From Sphingorhabdus sp. (GTDB taxonomy: Bacteria; Pseudomonadota; Alphaproteobacteria; Sphingomonadales; Sphingomonadaceae), in contig NZ_JAAVVZ010000018.1 of assembly GCF_023910635.1 (NCBI RefSeq), positions 1 to 50,636 on the forward strand: 50,636 nucleotides of DNA. Reading direction: 5' to 3'. Made by a program: the position numbers and the translations under genes. The notes beneath the pieces were generated by a model. The model did no database searches. It had not been told where the DNA came from and saw nothing but the letters and a program-made list of their open reading frames with translations. Shown in pieces: positions 25,020 to 33,462 of this stretch (position 1 is the first letter of the stretch; each line of letters begins with the position of its first letter).

Positions 25020-26040
25020 CGCTGGAATACCAGTAAGCTGCGCCGCCTGCCGCAACAGTGCCACCAACGGTTACTTTTAATGGCGTTGGACTACCGAACC
25101 ATAGTCTGCCTACCGTGCCATATTTCTCTAACCCCAGTGAGGTTCCATTCCAGACGCCGCCGCCAGCAGCTCCGGGCAAACGGCTTCCTGGATAGAACGG
25201 GTCAACCTTGAAGTGCAGTTCATAGAAATTGCCACGTGAGATGCCGCTGGGTTTCAAGACGTTAAGCGGGCTATCACTGATGATTGATGGAAGTCCAGCA
25301 CGACGGGGAATGAAGTGATGCCCCATGCCTACATATGGCTCGGCAAGATATTCAGCCTGTGCAGGGCTGAAGCCTTGGCTTACAAATTTGCCCGCTCCCC
25401 TCTCCGCAACAACGCTGGTGCTATTGCCCGCCGACCTTAAGCCGCTGCCGACAAAGCGGGCGCCATATTTGGCCAGTGGGCCGATGAGTGGGCTTGCCAC
25501 GCTTAAGTAATTTTCAAACGTATGTTCGCCGTTCACGCCGATGCGATAGGCACCGGTTCCAAACGCCAAGGGCTGCACCCCGGCCATTGCAACGTCCCAG
25601 ACCGCGCGGTCGGCTATGGCGTCAAGCTTGTTGATATAGACCTGCTCATCTGCAAATCCCTTCATGACCCAGTCGTGATCATAAGGGTCATAAATTTCAC
25701 CCGAAGCGATCCCGGCGGTGCGGTATGCCATATAGGTTGACAAACGGCTATCATGCTCTGATTGCCATGGAGTAAAATTAACGGCGGTAGTCGGAACGCC
25801 TTCCAGATTTGGATTATCTCTAAGGCCGTTTGGCGAAAGCATCTTTACCGTTATGTCCTTTCCAGTCCCGGACTTTGGTAACGTTAAAATTTGGGCTTGC
25901 AAGTACTGGCTATGCAAGTCCTTAATTATGCGGTTTTTAACATTATAGCCGGTGACGCTCGTAGCCAGTGCTGAACTATAAAGGCTCATGTCTTCAGTAT
26001 GATATACTGTGCCTGTGACAACAATTTCGTCCGCCGCCAA
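25009..26040 (-). CDS. GHH-type polymorphic toxin, 5' end probably frameshifted
   Basis: The 343-residue frame has a C-terminal block GMGHHFIPRRAG, NFYELHFKVDPF and GTSLGLEKYGTVGRLWFG, which resembles HNH/EndoVII-like polymorphic toxin nucleases with a GHH signature. A hydrophobic tail (VTVGGTVAAGGAAYWY) ends it. The frame opens only at a TTG (26040). A coding-like frame begins upstream at ATG 26114 (MLRSKAKADAMQGYFGDD) and would join it through a one-base shift near 26030-26045, so the N-terminus is probably broken or misassembled. A candidate immunity gene overlaps the 3' end. Confidence 0.6.
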   Translation of the reverse strand: MAADEIVVTGTVYHTEDMSLYSSALATSVTGYNVKNRIIKDLHSQYLQAQILTLPKSGTGKDITVKMLSPNGLRDNPNLEGVPTTAVNFTPWQSEHDSRLSTYMAYRTAGIASGEIYDPYDHDWVMKGFADEQVYINKLDAIADRAVWDVAMAGVQPLAFGTGAYRIGVNGEHTFENYLSVASPLIGPLAKYGARFVGSGLRSAGNSTSVVAERGAGKFVSQGFSPAQAEYLAEPYVGMGHHFIPRRAGLPSIISDSPLNVLKPSGISRGNFYELHFKVDPFYPGSRLPGAAGGGVWNGTSLGLEKYGTVGRLWFGSPTPLKVTVGGTVAAGGAAYWYSSDGK

Positions 26041-26237
26041 TAAATTCCGGTGACAGGTGCATCATCCCCGAAATAGCCCTGCATTGCGTCCGCCTTTGCT
26101 TTGCTGCGTAACATGATCCGAAATACCCTGACCTAATGTATGAAAACACGAGATATCATAATAAGTTACCGAATTTCAAATAAATGTCAATTTTGGAGAT
26201 GGCGCACTTGCCATCACGATCACAGGTGCGATCACCC
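26041..26237. other. Gap between the toxin and DUF2726 genes
   Basis: The toxin-proximal half (to 26114) probably encodes the displaced N-terminus of the toxin on the minus strand. The rest is AT-rich. It contains a GATGGC/GCCATC hairpin near 26199-26216 and no recognisable gene. Confidence 0.5.
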
Positions 26238-26915
26238 CTAAACTTGTCCCCCCGGCACCAACTTCTCCACCAACCGCTTTAACTCGCCCGCTGTGGTGTG
26301 CCCCGCGACGACTTCGTGATAGCCGATGCCTGCCTTGCGCAGGGCCTCCCTCTTCACGGCGTCGCGGGCGGCGGCGGTGCCGCCTTCTAAATGGTGACCA
26401 CTGCCTTGATATTCGATTGTGTGGATCACGCGCGCATCGGGGTCCATCAGGGCGAAATCGACGCGCTTTGAATTGACGCAGCCATAGGCGTCCTTGTCGG
26501 TGCTACTGATAAATTCGCCCAAGGACACTTGCGCCATGACTTGCCAGCCCGGGTTGCGCGCGACCACGGCGGCATCGAGCGCCTTGAATAGATTTGCCTC
26601 TGGCCGGTTAAGCAGCGGGCGTGATGAAAATTTTGCACCCATGACGCAAGCGAGTTGCTCCGTTGCCGAGATTCCCGCCGGGCTTGCCTGCCGAATAGCC
26701 TCCTTCGGCACCTTGTTTCCAATCGGCAGGACGTTGCCCTTGCGCCTGATGCTGTTGCGGCCTTTCCAAAAGGCGCTGCGCTCGGCGCGTTTCTGTTTTT
26801 CCAACGTGCGTTCAACCATAATGCCAAGGACTGCGCCAAGAATAAACATCAAGACCATCAAGACAGGCTGATCAGCCAAGGCAAAGGTTTCGGGTGCCAT
26901 GTCGGATATATGCAA
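26238..26915 (-). CDS. DUF2726 domain protein with N-terminal membrane anchor
   Basis: The 225-residue protein has one hydrophobic segment (about residues 18-34, VLMVLMFILGAVLGIMV), a basic linker, and a DUF2726 domain: NLFKALDAAV, QVMAQVSLGEFI, SKRVDFALMDPDARVIHTIE, then GSGHHLEGGTAAARDAVKRE and GIGYHEVVAG. DUF2726 is related to restriction-endonuclease-like folds. The function is unknown. A decayed copy of its C-terminus lies at 21599-21667. The start could also be the sixth codon. Confidence 0.8.
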   Translation of the reverse strand: MHISDMAPETFALADQPVLMVLMFILGAVLGIMVERTLEKQKRAERSAFWKGRNSIRRKGNVLPIGNKVPKEAIRQASPAGISATEQLACVMGAKFSSRPLLNRPEANLFKALDAAVVARNPGWQVMAQVSLGEFISSTDKDAYGCVNSKRVDFALMDPDARVIHTIEYQGSGHHLEGGTAAARDAVKREALRKAGIGYHEVVAGHTTAGELKRLVEKLVPGGQV

Positions 26916-26984
26916 GAAGAGTTGGAGTCGGTCAATCTCGCTTGCCAGTCATCCCTGCACCCCCCCCCCGCCATAACACACAAG

Positions 26985-27020
26985 AAAGGCCGCGCAGCTT
27001 GTGTTGCTGTGCGGCCTTTT
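26985..27020. terminator. Bidirectional hairpin terminator
   Basis: AAAGGCCGCGCAGC and GCTGTGCGGCCTTTT form a 14-base stem with one mismatch, with A and T runs at the two sides. It can terminate the minus-strand gene starting at 27522 and insulate the DUF2726 gene. Confidence 0.75.
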
Positions 27021-27036
27021 GCGGTTATCGTGGCGA

Positions 27037-27522
27037 TTAACGCAAGATTGCGTTGATCGCTCTTTCGATCAGCATCGTCTTGGGATCGACCTGATAAAGA
27101 TAGCCTTGGTTATAATAATAACGGTCGTCGTTGTTCAGATTATATTGCGACCGCAGGTCATTGGGGATCTGGTTATAGGTCCACGCATTGCCGAAATTCG
27201 GGTTATACCGCTGACCCACATTATAAAGCTTCTTGGCTTGGCCCGGGGGGGTGCAGCCGTTGTTCTTCTTCGCAAGGCCAGGAGGGCAATTGCCGCGCGC
27301 ATCCAATGCATATCGGCGGCCAATGCGGTCCTGTCGGTCGGAACGCGCGTTGCGCATGTCGCTCTTGCGCTCGGCGGTGGAACGGGCCTTGTTGCTAGGC
27401 TGGGTCGTCGAATGCTTGTCATTGCCTTTGCCCTTGGGGTTGGCTTTGCCGGGGTCGGCGGCAACGGGGCCAGCGATTGCGAGCGTCAAAGCACCCGCCC
27501 ATAAAAATGCGGTTTTCATCAT
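27037..27522 (-). CDS. RcnB-like secreted protein of unknown function
   Basis: The 161-residue product starts with a signal peptide (MMKTAFLWAGALTLAIAG, cleavage near VAA), has a low-complexity basic linker, and then NCPPGLAKKNNGCTPPGQAK and GQRYNPN with LYQVDPKTMLIERAINAIL at the end. The CPPGxAKKxxGCxPPGQAKK pattern is frequent in sphingomonad periplasmic proteins annotated as RcnB-type. The start at 27522 has GAGAGA upstream; the frame to 27537 adds five residues. Role unknown. Confidence 0.75.
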   Translation of the reverse strand: MMKTAFLWAGALTLAIAGPVAADPGKANPKGKGNDKHSTTQPSNKARSTAERKSDMRNARSDRQDRIGRRYALDARGNCPPGLAKKNNGCTPPGQAKKLYNVGQRYNPNFGNAWTYNQIPNDLRSQYNLNNDDRYYYNQGYLYQVDPKTMLIERAINAILR

Positions 27523-27716
27523 TTTCTCTCTCTTCATCGGCCCACGGCCTAATTGATGTGGGTCTTCTTTTCCGTTTTTGCAAAAACCATTGGCTGGCGA
27601 TAACGTTCCTTGACGCGCAGAACTGCCGAAACAACTTTCTTAGGCCGTCGTATGTTGGTGCTATCTGCCCGTGCTTTTGCTGCGTGACATTCTGGCGGGG
27701 CGGGTTAGGGTTAAGA

Positions 27717-28037
27717 ATGACCACAACACCGAAAAACCCCAATTGGTTCGACATCAGCATGGATGCCTGGGCGCTTGCCGCCGAATCCAATATAGTAATC
27801 GCGATGCGCATAGGCAGTCTGGCGCAAGGCGGGCCGGCTGCGGTGCAAGAGGCGGGGCGGATGGTGTCCGAGAAGGTCGCGGCAAACATAAAGCTTGGCT
27901 GCGACCTGATGACCGGAAAGCTGGGCAGCAGCCCCGAGGCGATCGTCAGCGGCAGCATCGCGCATTATGCCAAAAGTGTGGTCGCAAACCGGAAAAGACT
28001 AGGGTCAGGACCTATTAAATCCACCTTCGCGGTTTGA
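27717..28037 (+). CDS. Phasin-like protein, C-terminus replaced by a MITE insertion
   Basis: The visible frame from ATG 27717 gives 106 residues: NWFDISMDAWALAAESN, then GGPAAVQEAGRMVSEKVAAN and a VVANRKRL end, a pattern like phasins or small granule-associated proteins. From codon 96 onwards the residues GSGPIKSTFAV are encoded by the inserted element (28000-28266). Removing the element and one TA gives an uninterrupted frame ending NGAEQE with TAA at 28315-28317, a 111-residue protein. So the native C-terminus has been displaced. The family call is tentative. Confidence 0.6.
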   Translation: MTTTPKNPNWFDISMDAWALAAESNIVIAMRIGSLAQGGPAAVQEAGRMVSEKVAANIKLGCDLMTGKLGSSPEAIVSGSIAHYAKSVVANRKRLGSGPIKSTFAV

Positions 28038-28266
28038 GGCCATTTTGTTCAGTGCAAGGCGGTAAGCGCAGGACTTAGTGGTTCTAAGTCCAAGCTTGCC
28101 AACGCGGCAATGGACAAAATGGGTCAAATCCGAGGGACGTCAAAATGGCTTCGATCTCGAAACAAAATGTCCTTGCAGGCAGAATTACTGCCTGCGGCGG
28201 CCATTTTCCTTCGATATCTTGGCCATTTTGACGCCGCGAAGGTGGATTTAATAGGTCCTGACCCTA
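28000..28266. mobile_element. MITE-like palindromic element, copy B
   Basis: The 267-base element has perfect terminal inverted repeats (TAGGGTCAGGACCTATTAAA and its complement), TA on both borders and no gene. The interior has nested hairpins: GGACTTAG/CTAAGTCC (28071-28091), CCATTTTGTTCA with TGGACAAAATGG, and GCAGGCAG/CTGCCTGC near 28174-28194. Compared with copy A it has about 86 more bases in the centre. It interrupts the phasin-like gene, with a precise restoration of frame on removal. Confidence 0.92.
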
Positions 28267-28267
28267 A

Positions 28268-28514
28268 GTGATACGCCGGCGGCGCAAATGATCGAAAATG
28301 GCGCCGAGCAGGAATAAGCCGCTATTTTCGCTTCTAGTTTGCACATTATGTAAATCAGGCGTATAAGGGCAGCACGCTATCGTCGACCGCGACGGATTTT
28401 TGAGGCGCGTCTCCGGTCACAAAATCGGAACGGGCAACGTTTTTCCTACCACGACTTGGCTACCCACTTGGCGCTGTTGTCAGGTGGTCACCTGTTTCGT
28501 GAAAGGAACATATT
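28268..28514. other. Leader region of the cold shock gene
   Basis: The first part (28268-28317) is the displaced 3' end of the phasin-like gene. The remainder, about 200 bases, has no gene and probably holds the promoter and a long 5' leader of the cold shock gene, as is usual for cspA-type genes. AAAGGAA before the ATG is the ribosome-binding site. Confidence 0.5.
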
Positions 28515-28724
28515 ATGCCAGTAGGCACCGTAAAATTTTTCAATGCAGACAAAGGCTATGGCTTTATCGCGCCTGATGGCGGCGGTGATGACAGCTTCGT
28601 GCACATCTCGGCTGTTCAGGCAGCTGGCATGCACACGCTGGATAAAGAACAGCGCGTGAATTTCGAAGTCGAAATTGGCCGCAACGGTAAGGCTTCGGCC
28701 ATCAACCTATCCGCAGCTGATTAA
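28515..28724 (+). CDS. Cold shock protein (CspA family)
   Basis: This 69-residue single-domain OB-fold protein binds single-stranded RNA and DNA. The RNA-binding motifs are KGYGFI (RNP1) and FVHISA (RNP2). It starts VGTVKFFNADKGYGF as typical. A clear intrinsic terminator follows. It may act as an RNA chaperone during cold or growth transitions. Confidence 0.96.
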   Translation: MPVGTVKFFNADKGYGFIAPDGGGDDSFVHISAVQAAGMHTLDKEQRVNFEVEIGRNGKASAINLSAAD

Positions 28725-28746
28725 TCAGCCGCAAAAGCAAAAAAAA

Positions 28747-28773
28747 GGGCTGCCGAAAGGCGGCCCTTTTTTT
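28747..28773 (+). terminator. Intrinsic terminator of the cold shock gene
   Basis: GGGCTGCC and GGCGGCCC form an eight-base stem (one G-T pair) with a GAAA loop, followed by seven T. Confidence 0.92.
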
Positions 28774-28780
28774 GTGTTGC

Positions 28781-28792
28781 GTCCTGACCCTA
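28781..28792. repeat. Solitary end of the MITE-like repeat
   Basis: GTCCTGACCCTA is identical to the outermost 12 bases of the copies at 8369 and 28000. It supplies the stop codon (TAG on the minus strand) of the zinc-ribbon protein. No partner arm is visible. Confidence 0.5.
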
Positions 28793-29101
28793 GTCGAAAA
28801 GCTCTTCGAGAAAGGATTTCTTTCGCTTCTTATAGGGGTAGCCATGGCCATAGCCTTGATGCGGCATAGGATAGCCCTGTGGTGCAAAGCCGCCTTGGGG
28901 TGGCGGTGGTGCTTGCGGGGCAGGCGCAGGTTGAGGCGGCATGTCGGCAGCGGCGCTGCGTTCGATAATCTTATCCAACTCACCACGATCCAGCCATACG
29001 CCGCGACATTGCGGGCAATAATCAATTTCGACACCTTGGCGATCACTCATGACAAGTGGCACCTTACACACAGGGCACGGCATTCCAACGGCTGCATTCA
29101 T
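28790..29101 (-). CDS. TFIIB-type zinc ribbon protein
   Basis: The 103-residue protein has a zf-TFIIB ribbon (MPCPVC and YCPQCRGVWLDRGELDKII), then a proline/glutamine-rich linker and a basic C-terminus KKRKKSFLEELFD. Such proteins are widespread but uncharacterised; DNA, RNA or protein binding is possible. The start at 29101 has GAGGAG upstream and is preferred over the frame to 29119. Confidence 0.85.
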   Translation of the reverse strand: MNAAVGMPCPVCKVPLVMSDRQGVEIDYCPQCRGVWLDRGELDKIIERSAAADMPPQPAPAPQAPPPPQGGFAPQGYPMPHQGYGHGYPYKKRKKSFLEELFD

Positions 29102-29221
29102 TTCGGGTCTCCTCTTCAATCGATGAAGCGGTCCGACATCGCCGTCACATGACGACCAGAGGGGCCCGGCCCGCTATGTTGAGTTGGGCATGGCAGTTTC
29201 GGTTTTCAAGGCTTGTGCCGG

Positions 29222-29374
29222 TTAAACTGACGCTGCGCGGGTCATCCACATGGCGGATAAAATAATGATTGCCAGTAAAAGCGATATGGCCAGGACATAG
29301 CGCAGGCCGACATTTTTGACTCCGCCGCTCGCTTCAACCTCAGTCACATCGATTTTGTCGCCGTTCTTATGCAT
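29222..29374 (-). CDS. Small single-pass membrane protein
   Basis: The 50-residue protein has an acidic N-terminus (HKNGDKIDVTEVEASGG) and one transmembrane helix (YVLAISLLLAIIILSAMWM). AAAGGAA precedes the ATG. The frame extends upstream to 29476 without support. Small proteins of this plan are common in the order; the function is unknown. Confidence 0.65.
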   Translation of the reverse strand: MHKNGDKIDVTEVEASGGVKNVGLRYVLAISLLLAIIILSAMWMTRAASV

Positions 29375-29441
29375 GTTCTCATTCCTTTTCTCATGAGCGG
29401 ACAAGGTTAGAACGCTGGACGAGGAAAGAAGGTGCCAAATG

Positions 29442-29837
29442 TTACCGCGATTTATCAAATGGCCAATCGGTGACATGTCCCACCCACAAAGCGAGCCAAA
29501 TCAGCACAGGCTGAAACATCAATCGTGGCCCATGATACCACCAACCTAATGCTTCCCCGCCAAGGGTTATGCCATTGATTGCGTGGTTGAAGTTGGCTGG
29601 CCAGACACACAAGGCGTAAAGCGCCAAGCCAAAAGCAGCCCATTTGCGGGTCTGCGGAATCATGAGGCCAATCGCGCCTGCGATTTCAGCCACCCCGGTA
29701 AACGCGACCATCACTGCGGGGTAGGGCACCCAATCCGGGGTAATGGCCAAAAACCCGCGTGGCGACGTGAGGTGCGCGATGCCCGCGCCCAAATAGAAAA
29801 TCGCGAGAATTACCCGCAATCCTGACCGGACCATCAC
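29442..29837 (-). CDS. DoxX family membrane protein
   Basis: The 131-residue protein has four hydrophobic segments and the DoxX-like pattern AIFYLGAGIAHLTSP, then GVAEIAGAIGLMIPQTRKWA. Some members are quinol-oxidase subunits or oxidative-stress-linked membrane proteins. It overlaps the PhnA-like gene (TGATG), so the two form an operon. The precise role is unknown. Confidence 0.85.
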   Translation of the reverse strand: MMVRSGLRVILAIFYLGAGIAHLTSPRGFLAITPDWVPYPAVMVAFTGVAEIAGAIGLMIPQTRKWAAFGLALYALCVWPANFNHAINGITLGGEALGWWYHGPRLMFQPVLIWLALWVGHVTDWPFDKSR

Positions 29838-30145
29838 CGCTTCCGCACGAACTCGGCGCGCAGCACCAGGCCCTTGATGCCATCAAAGCGGCAGTCAATC
29901 TCTTGCGCGTCGCCCGTCAAGCGGATCGATTTGATCAACGTGCCGCGCTTTAACGTCTGGCCCGCGCCCTTGACCGTCAGGTCCTTAATCAACGTCACTT
30001 GGTCGCCGTCGGCAAGCAAATTGCCGACCGCATCGCGGACTTCGACGGCGTCATTTTGCGCGGTCGCGATTTTTGCGTCGGCGGCGCTAACCCATTCGCC
30101 GGACGCTTCGTCATAGACATAGTCTTCGTCAGTTTCGCTGCTCAT
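29834..30145 (-). CDS. PhnA/YjdM family protein
   Basis: The 103-residue protein has the PhnA C-terminal core VRDAVGNLLADGDQVTLIKD, KGAGQTLKRGT and IRLTGDAQEIDCRFDG. The N-terminal zinc ribbon of longer PhnA proteins is lacking; only DYVYDEASGEWV remains of that side. Despite the name, phosphonate use is not established for most members. Its stop overlaps the DoxX start. Confidence 0.88.
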   Translation of the reverse strand: MSSETDEDYVYDEASGEWVSAADAKIATAQNDAVEVRDAVGNLLADGDQVTLIKDLTVKGAGQTLKRGTLIKSIRLTGDAQEIDCRFDGIKGLVLRAEFVRKR

Positions 30146-30260
30146 GGACCCTAATTTCCTTTATGTTCAGCACTGCCGTAGCGGCATTTCCCCCCACACG
30201 AAAGCGAGTTGCAATTTGCAACGATGTCAGTAAGATTTTTAGCACAAAATGGAGAGGCAT

Positions 30261-31778
30261 ATGGCGCAGGCTGAGACGACTATAGATGTTTTGATTGTGG
30301 GTGCCGGGCTGTCCGGTATTGGCGCTGCGGCGCATTTGACGATGCAATGCCCGAACAAAAGCTATGCGATTGTGGAACAACGCGCCGATATGGGCGGGAC
30401 TTGGGACTTGTTTCGCTATCCCGGTATACGGTCAGACTCGGACATGCACACGCTGGGCTATCGTTTCAAACCGTGGTTGCATGAAAAAACGATCGCGGAT
30501 GGCCCCTCTATTCACGAATATGTCCATGAAACCGCTGACGAATATGGCATTTCTCCGCACATTCATTTTGGTCACAAGGTTATCTCGGCCAATTGGTCGA
30601 GCCCCGATGCCCGCTGGCACGTAACGGCCAAGGCTGTCGATGGCGGTGCCGAACGGCATTTTGCGGCGCGGTTCTTGTTTATGTGCGCTGGCTATTATGA
30701 TTATGATCAAGGCTATAAGCCCGATTTTGCGGGCGAGGGCGACTTTGGCGGTCAAATCATCCATCCGCAGCATTGGCCCAAGGATTTGGATTATGCGGGT
30801 AAGAAGGTTACAGTAATTGGCTCGGGCGCGACGGCGGTGACGATTGTCCCTGTGATGGCGCAACAAGGCGCGCAAGTTACCATGCTGCAACGTTCGCCAA
30901 CCTATATGGTATCGCGGCCTGCCATTGACCCGTTTTCGAAGTTTGTGCGCAAGATCATGCCAGAGAAGCTGGCCTATGCGCTGACCCGGTGGCGCAATAT
31001 CAATATGCAGCGTTTCACTTATTGGTATGCGCGACGCAATCCTGCAAAACTGGGGGAGAAGTTGGTCAATATGGCGCGGGAAGCCTTGCCTGCGTCGGTT
31101 GATGTCGACACTCATTTTGTCCCTAAATACGGCCCATGGGAACAACGCCTGTGCCTAATTCCCGATAGCGACATGTTCACGGCGATTACCGAGGGCAAGG
31201 CGGAGGTTGTCACAGACCATATCGACCATTTCACCAAAACGGGCATCCAATTGAAATCGGGCAAGCATATCGAATCCGATATCGTCATCACGGCAACGGG
31301 CCTGAATCTTGTCACCATGGGCAAGACCGCCATCAGCGTCGACGGCAAAGCCGTCAATTTCGGCGAGCATTTCAATTACAAGGGCGTGATGTTCAACGAC
31401 ATCCCAAACTTTGCCAGCGTATTTGGATATATCAACGCATCTTGGACGCTCAAGACCGATATTGTGGCGGATTATGTTTGCCGCTTGCTATGGAAAATGG
31501 ATGACAAGAATGCACTGGTGGCGACGCCGGTTCTGGATGATCCCGACATGCCCAAATTGCCGTTTGTGACGGACTTTAGCTCCGGCTATTTCGCGCGCAG
31601 TTTCGATAAGCTACCAAAGAATGGCGATCGTCACCCATGGCGTGTTTTGCAAAATTACGCGGCAGAGAAGAAAATCCTGACTCAAGACCCTATTGATGAC
31701 GGTGTCATGGTGTTTTCGGCGCCGCATTTTGCGGGCGTGCATAATGAGAATGCGGAAACGCTTATCGCTGCGGAATGA
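30261..31778 (+). CDS. Flavin-containing monooxygenase, Baeyer-Villiger type
   Basis: The 505-residue protein has an N-terminal FAD motif (VGAGLSGIGAAAHL), a second dinucleotide motif (VIGSGATAVTIVP) and the Baeyer-Villiger fingerprint FGGQIIHPQHWPKD (FxGxxxHxxxWP) between them. It should oxidise ketones or heteroatoms with NADPH and oxygen; the substrate is unknown. The ATG at 30261 is preferred over 30249 because GGAGAGG lies before it. It is divergent from the PhnA-like gene. Confidence 0.93.
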   Translation: MAQAETTIDVLIVGAGLSGIGAAAHLTMQCPNKSYAIVEQRADMGGTWDLFRYPGIRSDSDMHTLGYRFKPWLHEKTIADGPSIHEYVHETADEYGISPHIHFGHKVISANWSSPDARWHVTAKAVDGGAERHFAARFLFMCAGYYDYDQGYKPDFAGEGDFGGQIIHPQHWPKDLDYAGKKVTVIGSGATAVTIVPVMAQQGAQVTMLQRSPTYMVSRPAIDPFSKFVRKIMPEKLAYALTRWRNINMQRFTYWYARRNPAKLGEKLVNMAREALPASVDVDTHFVPKYGPWEQRLCLIPDSDMFTAITEGKAEVVTDHIDHFTKTGIQLKSGKHIESDIVITATGLNLVTMGKTAISVDGKAVNFGEHFNYKGVMFNDIPNFASVFGYINASWTLKTDIVADYVCRLLWKMDDKNALVATPVLDDPDMPKLPFVTDFSSGYFARSFDKLPKNGDRHPWRVLQNYAAEKKILTQDPIDDGVMVFSAPHFAGVHNENAETLIAAE

Positions 31779-31787
31779 CGTTGATGC

Positions 31788-31810
31788 GACGGGCGTCGAG
31801 TGCGCCCGTC
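31788..31810 (+). terminator. Hairpin after the monooxygenase gene
   Basis: GACGGGCG and CGCCCGTC form a perfect eight-base stem, followed by AGCTTTT. It is a plausible terminator. Confidence 0.6.
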
Positions 31811-31944
31811 AGCTTTTGCGAATTTTGGATTGTCGCGGCTACGCGGCGTGCGGGGCGGCGGTGCGATTGCACGAGCAAAAGAAAAATACGCGACATTTCT
31901 AAATTATCTCCCGTTCACGTTCCATTCCGGCTATCGTAGCCGTT

Positions 31945-33333
31945 ATGCGTTACGACAATCTGATCCAGCCTGACAATGAACAGGCCGCCACCCTGATTCA
32001 TATCACCGACAAAGGCCGTTTTGAAACCTGGCTTGCGCTTCAATCCGATGCGGCCCGAACCGCCATTAAGGCGCAGAAGTTTGAAGGCAATGCGAACGAT
32101 ATCGCCATCTTGCCCGGAGATAAGCCCGGGGAATGGTCTGTAGTCGCTGGCGTTTCGGATGCCGCTGTACCGGGTGTGTGGCATCTTGCGAAAGCAGCAG
32201 ACAGCCTTCCCGAAGGCACATATCGGCTTGCCGATTATGATGCGGGCGATGCTATGCTCGGCTGGATACTTGGGCAATATCGTTACCATGAATATCTGAG
32301 CGAGCCGAAGCTTATGGGACCGCGGGTCTTGTTGGTGCGTGAGCCCGCCCGCATTTCCTTGGCCAATTTACAGGCCGCCGCAACCGCTTTGGTGCGCGAT
32401 CTCGTCAATCGGCCAGCGGGCGACCTTGGGCCAAATGCGTTGGAGGCTGAGGCAAAGCGCATCGCAAAATCGCACAAGGCGGACGTCATAGTCACCGCCG
32501 GCGAGGCATTGGAAACGGGCTATCCGCTCATCCACGCCGTTGGCAAGGCCGCGATGCGTGAGCATGCGCCGCGCCTGATTGAATTGGAATGGGGCGACCC
32601 GCGCCACCCGCGTATCGCGATTGTGGGCAAGGGCATTACGTTCGACACTGGTGGTCTGGATATCAAACCAGCCTCCGGCATGCGGCTGATGAAGAAAGAT
32701 ATGGGCGGCGCGGCGCATGCTTTGGCACTGGCGGAGCTGATTATGGCGGCGCATTTACCCGTGCGGTTACACATGCTCGTGGCAGCGGCAGAAAACAGCA
32801 TAGCGGGCAACGCTATGCGTCCGGGCGACATAATCAAAAGCCGTAAGGGCATAAGCGTAGAAATAGACAATACCGATGCCGAAGGACGATTGGTGTTGGC
32901 CGATGCGCTCACCAAAGCGATACAGGACAAGGCCGCGTTGATCATTGATTTTGCCACATTGACCGGTGCGGCACGCGTTGCGCTTGGCCCCGATTTGCCA
33001 GCGATGTTCAGCAACGACGAAAGCGTCGCAAATGCCATGCTAGCGGCATCACAGGCAGCGTCGGACCCGCTCTGGCGCATGCCGCTTTGGGCGCCCTATA
33101 TGGAGATGCTCGACAGCGACATTGCCGACACATCCAATAGCGGCGGTGCCTTTGCCGGCGCGGTCACGGCGGCGTTATTCTTGCAGAAATTCGTGCCTGA
33201 CGATGTGCCTTGGGTGCACCTGGACACCTTCGCCTGGCGGCCCACCAGCAAGCCCGGCCGGCCAAAGGGCGGAGAGGCGCTTGGATTGCGTGCAGTTTTT
33301 CGCTATTTGACGGAAACTTATCCCGTCGGCTAA
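31945..33333 (+). CDS. Leucyl aminopeptidase family (M17) protein
   Basis: This cytosolic two-metal aminopeptidase of 462 residues carries the M17 signature NTDAEGRLVLADAL and the metal-binding VGKGITFDTGGLDIKPAS with KKDMGGAA. It trims N-terminal residues from peptides. The N-terminal domain is shorter and less conserved, as in alphaproteobacterial PepA paralogues. It is followed by the NlpC/P60 gene across a short inverted repeat. Confidence 0.94.
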   Translation: MRYDNLIQPDNEQAATLIHITDKGRFETWLALQSDAARTAIKAQKFEGNANDIAILPGDKPGEWSVVAGVSDAAVPGVWHLAKAADSLPEGTYRLADYDAGDAMLGWILGQYRYHEYLSEPKLMGPRVLLVREPARISLANLQAAATALVRDLVNRPAGDLGPNALEAEAKRIAKSHKADVIVTAGEALETGYPLIHAVGKAAMREHAPRLIELEWGDPRHPRIAIVGKGITFDTGGLDIKPASGMRLMKKDMGGAAHALALAELIMAAHLPVRLHMLVAAAENSIAGNAMRPGDIIKSRKGISVEIDNTDAEGRLVLADALTKAIQDKAALIIDFATLTGAARVALGPDLPAMFSNDESVANAMLAASQAASDPLWRMPLWAPYMEMLDSDIADTSNSGGAFAGAVTAALFLQKFVPDDVPWVHLDTFAWRPTSKPGRPKGGEALGLRAVFRYLTETYPVG

Positions 33334-33354
33334 GGGCTGTACCATCATTCGACG

Positions 33355-33435
33355 TGTGCCCCGGCGCAGGCCGGGGTCCAGCCCAAGCAGGGAATTTTTT
33401 GTTTCGGCACTGGGCCCCGGTCTGCGCCGGGGAAC
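33355..33435. repeat. Inverted repeat between the aminopeptidase and NlpC/P60 genes
   Basis: The arms of about 26 bases (33355-33381 and 33410-33435) contain CCCCGGCGCAG on one side and CTGCGCCGGGG on the other, with inner GGTCCAG and CTGGGCC. It is a REP-type palindrome of a class frequent in this order. Confidence 0.7.
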
Positions 33436-33462
33436 GCGTCACTAGATCGGGGACATAAACAG

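Noticed and set aside
27001-27504. Plus-strand frame of 167 codons
   Set aside because: It is the antisense shadow of the RcnB-like gene, which has a signal peptide and ribosome-binding site.
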